Assembly: GCA_029532415.1 (NCBI GenBank)
Contig: JAQOTA010000059.1
Span: 124,001-188,000 of the forward strand
Source of the DNA: Marasmius tenuissimus
Lineage: Eukaryota > Basidiomycota > Agaricomycetes > Agaricales > Marasmiaceae
Length of the DNA: 64,000 nucleotides
Direction: 5' to 3'
Position numbers and translations under genes: made by a program. Under the pieces are notes generated by a model. That model ran no database searches, was not told the origin of the DNA, and was given only the letters and a program-made list of their open reading frames with translations. Positions 56,288 through 64,000 of the stretch are shown piece after piece (within the stretch, counting starts at the first letter, position 1; each line of letters opens with the position of its first letter).

Positions 56288-58462
56288 TCAGATCTGAGCC
56301 ACTTCAACAAGAGTGCAGTGAAACTCACCAAGAATAGGGAACCGAGCGCTGAGGTTCGTCATCGCAAAAACGATGGTCCCTATTTGATTTCGGACGTCGA
56401 CGGGGCTACCTAGAGACCACGAAGAAGCCATGTTCGCTAAATCGCGTGTCAGGAAGTCTGCAGCGGTGGTCCAGCAGGGCTGCCAAAAGAGATAAGACAA
56501 GACGGAACGTCTAGCTTCGCGAGAAAATCTCACCCCGATGATAGGATCCAGGAAATCGTAGTCCTGGTCTGCTAGGTAGCCAATGATCTCGACGCAGGCC
56601 TTCGCGGCTTGAGAGCACTTCTCATACGCAAGGGCGTCTCTCGGTGCGAATCTCTGGTACAGATGTATCAAAGCAGCCTGAACCAGTGTGTGGACAATGA
56701 TCAACGTTTGCTTTTCAACTCCCATCGTGGCACTTAGTTGATGAATCGGAATGAGCGTGGCCAAGAATTGGGTGATGGTGAGTTCGAAGGCCTGAATCTC
56801 GTCCGGGTAACCGCTGGAAGGTTTGACTCCTACTACCAACAGCGTCAGCGACGAAATGGTGTTGACCCGGCACCGTCACTTACTTGCGTTCCATCGTAAG
56901 GCCAGCTGGTCAGCATGAGAGTAGATAGCCGACGCCTTGGCACGGAGCGACTGCATGGAGTAGCTACCGGACATATCGCCCTGCAAAAAGTTGCGAACCG
57001 TCTGGAATGACGTTGGGGCGGGGGTCCCCTACGATGGACACGAAGTTAGATATAATTTGACGGACACGATGTAGGAAAACGGCCTTACCGCCTCATATTC
57101 GGACATATCCTGTGGCCAGGGACAATTTATCGAGCTCCAAAGGTCATGTCCATCGAGAAGCACGGACGGTTTGCGCAGTACAACGGACCAACACTTATCC
57201 AGGTTGAAGACTTGCCAGAAGGCGAGGATCCGTTCACCTTCCTTGTAGCCGCTTTTCGGAGGCTCAAGACACAGGTTCTCCCGTGATGAGGAGGGACTAT
57301 AACTTCCTTCGCTTGAGAGCCCAGCTTGGAGTCCGCACTGCACCGCCAGCGATGCGGCAGCGCTGGCGTGATAGCTACCTTCCATGAGTCTTCCGTTCAC
57401 CAAGAAGTACATGGACAGCAGACACGAGGCTTGAATGATATCAAGCACCCTATCTCCCATCTGTAAGCCATCCCGGTGTGCGTCGAGAGCTTGAGCAAGA
57501 AAGGTTTCCTCGTGCTGACAAAGCGGCTTTGGCCTCGACATGAAACAAGCCCAGAGGTAGATCGCGTTCATGAGGGCCGGATGTCGCTGCTCGGATGCTG
57601 GCAGCTGCAAGCTTTCCTGAAGATGACCCATATGAATCTCCAGACCGCACTGGTGCCGATGCGGCGAAAATATATCCAACCTTGCATAGACATGAGTCGG
57701 AGTCGAGGGGAGGGAAGGACGGGAAAATATCCTTACAGAAGAGGTCCAAGATCAAATGGAGCTTGGTATTGAGGCTCTTCAAAGAACATATCGAAATTCG
57801 ACGGCGACGGCGACGGAACGGGCTGAGACGTTGAGCCGAGGTGAGAATGATTATTGATGCGGATCATATACCACTCACCGGTAAATGGGACCATGTCTCT
57901 GGCGGCGAGTTTGTAGTGTCTGAAACCAGCGAAGATGAGATTCCTCAGCTTGGAAAAATCACGAATAGAAACTCACCGGAAGTATAAGGTGAATGGGCGG
58001 CGGAAATGGTTGTACTATCGGGCGAGCCGTAGGAAGATGATGAGGAAACGGATTCGGTGGGCGCAATTCCGTGAGGGTCAAAGAGTTGGACGATTGGCGA
58101 TACATACTCAGGATCTTCTAGTTCGCGAACGCGTTGTTCGAGGCGAACGATAGTTTCCCGGAGGATTTGAGTTCGTGTCTTCCCCTTTCCATCATCATAT
58201 TCACAGCACTCAGGCTTCTTCGCGCGAACACATTGCTGGCACGCCGGCTTATTGCCATCACATCGCTATCGAGAGCGGTCAATTGTGTGATTCTCGAGTC
58301 AGAAGACGAGATATAATTACCATCTTCCGCTTCCTGAAGGTAGAATGAGTTTTTATAGCAGGGAGCAGCCACCTGAGTAACTCACCTGCACCGTAAGCAT
58401 GCCTTTCCCCTTTGGAGGGTGCCTTGGGCTGTCTTCTCCGTAAACGCGGGCTTGTTTGCCAT
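56288..58462 (-). CDS. Zn2Cys6 fungal-specific transcription factor
   Basis: The start MANKPAFTEK leads to a binuclear zinc cluster rebuilt from three exons: ACLRCRKRKMRCDGNKPACQ then QCVRAKKPEC, which fits CX2CX6CX5CX2CX8C. A basic linker and short coiled coil (ETIVRLEQRVRELED) follow. A Ser-rich segment leads to the fungal transcription-factor middle homology region: HRHQCGLEIHMGHLQESL, SCLLSMYFLVNGRLMEGSYH, ERILAFWQVFNLDKCWSVV, and later exons with AFELTITQFLATLIPIHQL and NMASSWSLGSPVDVRN. About nine exons, all GT-AG. The C-terminus as read ends at 56288; splicing at the donor before TTTCACTGC (about 56325) would give a different, longer end near 56233. Targets are unknown. Confidence 0.82.
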
Positions 58463-61400
58463 TCTTGAGGAAAAAAAGAGAGTCTGCGGTGCAAGAAAGC
58501 CGGATTCACGGGGTCCGCAGCAGCCGCAGTTAAAAAAACAGGAACTGGACTAGAGGATGGCCGATCAAGACCAAGATTATAAAGGCGAAACTAGAAAAAA
58601 TCAAGAAGAGCTGGCAAAGCAGAACATGAAATGAGCCGACGTGGAAGATGGAAGCGTTGAACAAGGAGGCCCTGCATGCACACTCGAGGTCTCTCGTATT
58701 AAAGGAGGACCGCACAGCCGAAGAAAGCACGGGATCTGTAATCAGATCAGGGATCTTGCCGGGACATGTCCCGCGGCTGAATCTATTCTCTCACATTTCG
58801 GGATATTCACAATTATTATTCCAAAACACATCGACCATGTGGTCGCGCAATAGCAATATGAAATCGCCAAACTCGGATAGCAATGCCGCCCTGATCTGTC
58901 GCCTAAACGGGTCCTCTGAGCCTAAAAGGTGCAAGGCAGAAGCTGGGGGAAGAGACGAAATTCGAGGTAGGGGCTCATGGCTTTCACTGCATCGTCCCTG
59001 ACGCTGTCACAGAGATCTACTCGGTCAAAGGACCATGTAACGCCTCTCATAGTCTCCTCATCCTCTACATTCCGACGTATGGGCTGGATTTCGGGCACGG
59101 GCATCTTTCGCCTTGCACGGAAAAACAGTGTTCGGCCAATCAACGTTGACCCTATAGCCAGGGTCGATGACAATCTTTCCGCTCACCGGCAAGGCTTTTG
59201 AAGTTTACGATTACAAATCCTCAAATCTCTTTGGATGCCACCAGTCTGAGCTTGATTGACGCTGCTACAGGAGGAGAAGCGATGATCCATAACGTTCCTG
59301 TCTACAACACAGGCCGTCTGTGCTCCCTATTTCCTATGTCCGTCTCACTGACTGACAGTGGGATTCGACGGCCTTCGTTCGCCGTCCATCAACTACGCGA
59401 ACCGCTGGACCTTGATGGGTCGTGTCAATATTTTCAATGCTTGTCTTGATTCGAGTACAGACGAACTCAGGATGCACTTGAAGGCGTACTCTTCGCAACA
59501 TTGAATTGTCAATGCTAATCCGAGTGGGGGCCACATGTACCCCTTTGGAGCACAAAACTCTCCGGACGGCGATTCCTCCTGTCCTGCTTAGGCCTGGTTT
59601 TTCCGTGTAAGTCCGGAGAGTCGTTTCGTCACGTCTCGCTCCGTCTAGTATCAAATTCCTTTTTAGGCGGATGGAACTTGCAACTTCCGACCTGTGCTCG
59701 CTCCGAGCTTCTCAATCCGGTGCAGGAAAGAGATGATCACTTATGTCACTGGAACGCCTAATTCGATGCTCCTGGGACCACATTTCGTTTCGGATTCAGC
59801 AGTGGACTTGACTCATGATAAACGAGAACATACCCGCGAGAAACTCATGCCTTGTGTAGCGGTGCTGGTCTTGTATTCTTCCTCAGCGATGTGGTACCCT
59901 CCGGCCTCTAGTGGCGCGGGCGCCTTATGGTTTAGGATTTCCCTCTTTGACGTATCTGGACCCTCTCCTGAGGATCGATTGCTTCCTTCGAGGGATTTTC
60001 GTTCCGGACGTCGGTTTTTAACGTCGTTGAACAGCCTCGGGTTTCAGCCTCTCCCCAGATCGTACATGACATTATGGGGTATCGGTCCTGGCAACTCTTT
60101 AATGACTCCTAGCCAGCCCCCTGAGTCCAGTTTCTCAATCCTGGCCTTGTTGATCGGTAATCCTACGCCTTGAAGCGCTGTCTTCTTCCACGGGTGACAA
60201 CGTGGAATGCCACAACGCTCTGTCGTAGATTAAAAGTCTGGCGTCCCAGGCGGGAAAGTGAGTCCGGTAGACCATGAATAAGAAAGATGAGAAAAGAGGA
60301 TTCGGGGGGACCCTAGAGGCTAGGTTTAACATTCAGACTGGATCTTCAACATCGCACATTCAAGGACGAACACAAGGGAATCTGCCTTGTCACTTATGTT
60401 GAACACCTGGAGATGGACGGTGATCTCTTTGGCCCTTCTTCGGTTTGCAACTTTCCAGCTTATGGTAAGTATCGTTCTTGGCGACCTCCCTTAGCAAAGA
60501 TTTGAGGCTACGTTACGCGTCTGGACTCTGTCCCCGCTAATCACATCCACTCGGTTCTCTACTTCGTCCGTCCATCTCGTTCCCTCTCGTTCCGGGAACT
60601 CTCCGACCCTCAAAAGGCGTCCGACACCCGACACGTAAATGCTAAAGTTCGCTACCACTCATCTTTGGATTGCCGACTCGGGCAATCAATCAAGCGCTAA
60701 GATACTCGATATTCATGCATGCATGGTTCCAGTCCCTTCAATATTCATTATGTTCATTCTATTGTTTTGGATCTCACCAACAAGCCCGAGTTTCGTATTG
60801 AATACAACTGAACAGCTGTTAGTCGGAGTGAGCTATGCAGCCTTTGGAGCAATGGGCGTTGATTTCCCAGATATATCAAAGCAGGACTATTCGGAAGTCA
60901 ATTTAATTGTTCTGAAGTAGGAACTGGTACCCACTGGGAGGCATAGTATACGCGCTCCTGTACTAGCAGTTTCAGCCACTTTTGCCTGCCGTCAACCAGA
61001 CGACGTTTGCTGCGGACAACTGTATATACTTTGACTGTACATCAAGGTCGACCTCACCGACCTGAAACCTGCACAGTGGAACCTGGCAACGTCGAGTCGC
61101 AAAGAGTCAGACTCGGGTTGACTTCGAGCCTTAGCTTACTCCTTACAGGCTTATTCCGTCTAGATCGCCATCATTCATCCAATGACCATCCCTGGCCGAG
61201 TGCTTACCCATGGTCCCTTCTGAACCCGAAATAGAGCACCCATTGATATTGTACAGTCTACATTAGCGGAACAGCATGATGTGGCCAGAAGCTAGAGATA
61301 AACAAGAATCCGACCAGAATAATGGTAGTACACATCTGGAGTATGAAGTGGCAAACTGACCCGAGGACACGCGTGGTATGTAGAAACATGATTAGCACTG

Positions 61401-61483
61401 ATCTAGCCGATCTATTATCAAAAATAGATAACTCACAGGTACAAGGCAGTGCACAGTCAGGGACGGGTGCGGAAAGGATGATT
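58463..61483. other. 3 kb without a supportable gene
   Basis: Includes the TF promoter at the left. Open frames at 58648-59001, 59198-59449, 59694-60173, 60639-60920 (+) and 61258-61527 (-) show no domain and no splice continuity. The last one overlaps the 3' end of the AFI1-type gene, so the true end of that gene could lie there. Confidence 0.35.
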
Positions 61484-64000
61484 TCACACAATTCCATTAG
61501 ATCTTTCCTGGCTAAAGTAGCTGCCACCCAGACTAGCGCTCGAGTTGGAATGGGTTCGAGCAGATATACTGGGCGCAGCGTATTGTAACGCCTGATGGTG
61601 GGGATGATATGATTGGAGTGGCGGTTGTTGCTGTTGCTGGGTCTGTTGCTGTTTTGCGCAAGCCTGTCTTACATACGCGTACCGCTGGAAATGGTTGAGG
61701 CTTTGTAAGAAGACTACGCCAACCTGGGAAGAAAGAAGCGTGGAGAGGTTAGCAACAGAAATTAACGTGCTGTATTCCAAAGATCGCATGAGAACGTACG
61801 GGATATTGTCTCAGGTGATTGAATAGATCAATGGTTGCTTCCCGGACTGACTCTTGAGGATGGAATAAACCGAATCCCAATGGTAGTAGTCCGCCGCTGA
61901 GCGGCATTAGATATGATAAGAGCTAAAGATCCGTGTGCATATGAGTCGAGTCAGACAAAAGAGCGAGGAAGTCGGCATACCTCAGTTACTTGTTCATATG
62001 TCCGTACGTTTTCTTCAAGCGTCTTCATCAAGAAATATGTCTCTGAGTCTGTCATCTGCTTCGCATGGCGGAGTCTATAGAACTGATGAAGAACATCGAA
62101 GCCCCGAATCGGATTTGTGGCTTGTGCTTTAACAAAGTCCTGTTCCAAAGAGAAGTCTTTGACTCAGCTGAGATATCAGAAAGGCAGAGCTTTCACTCAC
62201 CGCGGCGAAATAGTGATAGCTATTTGTCTTCCGCCACGCATCGATTCGATGGGCGTTGGCGGTAAGCTCCTTCATACCAGTTTGCTCGTCGTTGAAAACG
62301 ACGCCACTTCCAAGCTGCGGAGGACGCGACGAGGAACCTTCAACGAACGGGGAGTTGGGCCAACCTATTGTTGTGGTCCCCGTAACCTCCTCCTCATACC
62401 GCGAGGCAAGTCTCACGAATCGCATGGCATATTCCGTAAAGCGAACCCGCACTAGACTCTCTCCGTAGTGGTACTCAATGGCCGATTTGATCTACGAAGA
62501 AAGAAACTTTTCAGCTACCACGCCCAGCCGGTACCGAGCTCAAAATTACTCACATCTTCGATGAATAGGTTATCTGTGGTGTTGTCCGTCTTAACAACAA
62601 ATTCTTTGTTACCACGACCATCGTCCTCGCCGACGATATTTGCCTCGGCTTTGATCGTTCCCGTCCTGGACATCAACGGAGAGAACAACCCCGTGGTCGT
62701 CACTGGGTGAGCGGTGTGAATATCTTTAGACACGGTCACCGTCCCAGTTCCGATATCTAGCATCAGGTCCCACATACGCGATGTACCGAATATGGGATTC
62801 GTTACGCCAGCAATGTAGGCGGGGCTACACAGCAAGAAGAAACGCAAAGACCAGTAAGCACATGCACAACCGAAGAACGCTAGCGAAAATTAAGGCTTAC
62901 ACGGACTCCCACTCATCCCGATTATTCAGGTTCGCATACGGGAATGCACGCTCGACAAAACCACGTAGCACAGCACCGCATCCTGAGCCCAGGGCACAGG
63001 CCGCCAACACGAAAGTGGATACTTCCCCAGCGGGTCTCTTGTGACCTAGGAAGATGATTCTTTTGCCTGTGACAAGCGCGTTGAAAAGAATGATGATGGG
63101 ATGTGTTTGTGGACCACTCGTGTGTAGATGGGGATGCTGAGGCCCGGATACGAGCTGCGGAGATGAGAACACTTTGACAAGCGTGATCAACGAGTACTGG
63201 TCATGAAACAGTGTCAGTACGAGCACAGGAATCGACAGGGGTAGGGAGGGATATGAGAAAAAAGGAGGTAGTTTGACGTCGAAATTGCCATGCAGTGCAG
63301 GGAAAAGTGCAAGAGGGAACGAAGGGTGTACACGCACGTCACCGACTTCCTCGGGAAATGTAGCTAATGGCATCTTGATGGGTAGCTTGTAATCCTTGTA
63401 GTCCACAACAGTATGAAAAAAGTGGGTATCTTTGGCTATGCCCGATCTGAGTGTTGACGGGTCAAAAGACGATGGCGCTCTGTTGTTGGGAACTCTGGGA
63501 TTGAGATGTGATGAAGCAGAGGAACCATCCGTGGAACGCCGTTTTCGACTAGATCCCACCATCGTACTACTAGCGGAAGCCACACTACTTGCATCCCCTG
63601 TATCCGTTGAATTGGGGTTAGCCAAGTCCAGTCCGCTTTCGTCTCCAACCCATACCGCGCTCCCCCCTAACGTGAATGAAGTCTCCGAAGGTGGACTAGT
63701 TGAAGACGCAGCGGTACTCTCCGTGTCAGCTCTATCTCGTGTGGCTCTCGAAGTAGAGTCCCACTGCTCTCCATTCCCTCCACTTCGCCCTATAGTCCTG
63801 TCATCATGTTTATTCTTGTTGAAGATCTGGTCCTCGAATGTAGTGCTCGATTCCACGGAGGGCGCTGGCCGGTGTTGGGCAGTCGGATTCCAGCTGGCGG
63901 GTCGTGTGTGCTTTTGCTGCATAAACTTTTCCGAGAAAATATCCTTTCGTTCCGAAAGACGCATGATCATCTTTTCCTGTCTTGTGAGCTTGGGAGCACC
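61484..64000 (-). CDS. AFI1: AFI1/mesA-type DENN/SPA-domain protein (5' part outside window)
   Basis: The gene is open to the right edge (upstream of MIMRLSERKD the frame continues), so the N-terminal Arf3-docking part lies outside. In order: a Ser/Thr-rich linker, HFFHTVVDYKDYKLPIKMPL and ATFPEEVGDVRVHPSF, a DENN-like core (SLITLVKVFSSP, HPIIILFNALVTGKRIIFLG), VLAACALGSGCGAVLRGF, then PAYIAGVTNPIFGTSRMWDL, the stabilisation-of-polarity-axis (SPA) region. Later exons carry SAIEYHYGESLVRVRFTEY, PIRGFDVLHQFYRLRHAKQM and a region with HPQESVREATIDLF. A short poly-Gln (QQQTQQQQQ) sits near the end. Yeast Afi1 binds Arf3 and helps keep polarity; Aspergillus MesA has a similar role at hyphal tips. 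The 3' end is uncertain: the frame stops at 61484, but other splicing is possible. At least six exons in the window. Confidence 0.78.

Noticed and set aside
1..64000. CRISPR arrays, operons, bacterial ribosome binding sites
   Set aside because: No regularly spaced direct repeats; gene structure is eukaryotic with introns and single-gene promoters.

Overview
This is nuclear DNA from a filamentous basidiomycete, most likely an Agaricomycete (mushroom-type) fungus. Genes are broken by many short GT-AG introns of about 45-65 nt and have small intergenic gaps. Several families are typical of, or expanded in, Agaricomycetes: a DUF6698 protein, a DUF6534 seven-helix protein, a single-domain arrestin-like protein, a WOPR (Gti1/Pac2) regulator, BTB and F-box proteins with degenerate surroundings, and a divergent kinase. 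Nothing bacterial, viral or plasmid-like was seen. Family assignments come from reading translated exons by eye; no database search was run.

Layout. 0.5-10.5 kb: DUF6698 protein (+), GET5 homologue (-), secreted GMC oxidoreductase (+), DUF6534 membrane protein (+). 10.5-15.9 kb is gene-poor. 15.9-25.9 kb is dense: WOPR factor (+), DUF3844 membrane protein (-), arrestin-like gene with an apparent frameshift (+), YMC-type mitochondrial carrier (-), acidic C2H2 zinc-finger protein (+), small unknown protein (-). 27.8-31.3 kb: GPI-anchored-type GH18 chitinase (-), CoA-binding protein (+), intron-containing tRNA-Gly(UCC) (-). 31.6-35.3 kb: a tandem pair of TMEM163/CDF-like membrane proteins with cysteine-rich tails (-). 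One copy is intact; the other is a pseudogene whose tail has expanded into about three exon-intron-exon units. 36-47 kb: NAD(P)-binding protein (+), kinase-like protein (-), unknown intron-rich protein (+), long Ser/Pro-rich disordered protein (-). 49-58.5 kb: BTB protein (-), rds1-like secreted ferritin-fold protein (+), F-box protein with an apparent frameshift (-), Zn2Cys6 transcription factor (-). The right edge cuts through an AFI1/mesA-type DENN/SPA protein (-).

There is no evident biosynthetic cluster or multi-gene system. The genes look like independent housekeeping (GET pathway, carrier, AFI1, DUF3844), regulatory (WOPR, C2H2, Zn2Cys6, BTB, F-box, kinase) and extracellular or wall-related functions (GMC oxidoreductase, chitinase, rds1-like). 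The most unusual locus is the TMEM163-like pair with modular Cys-rich tails. The GH18 gene has splice choices that would switch catalysis and membrane anchoring.
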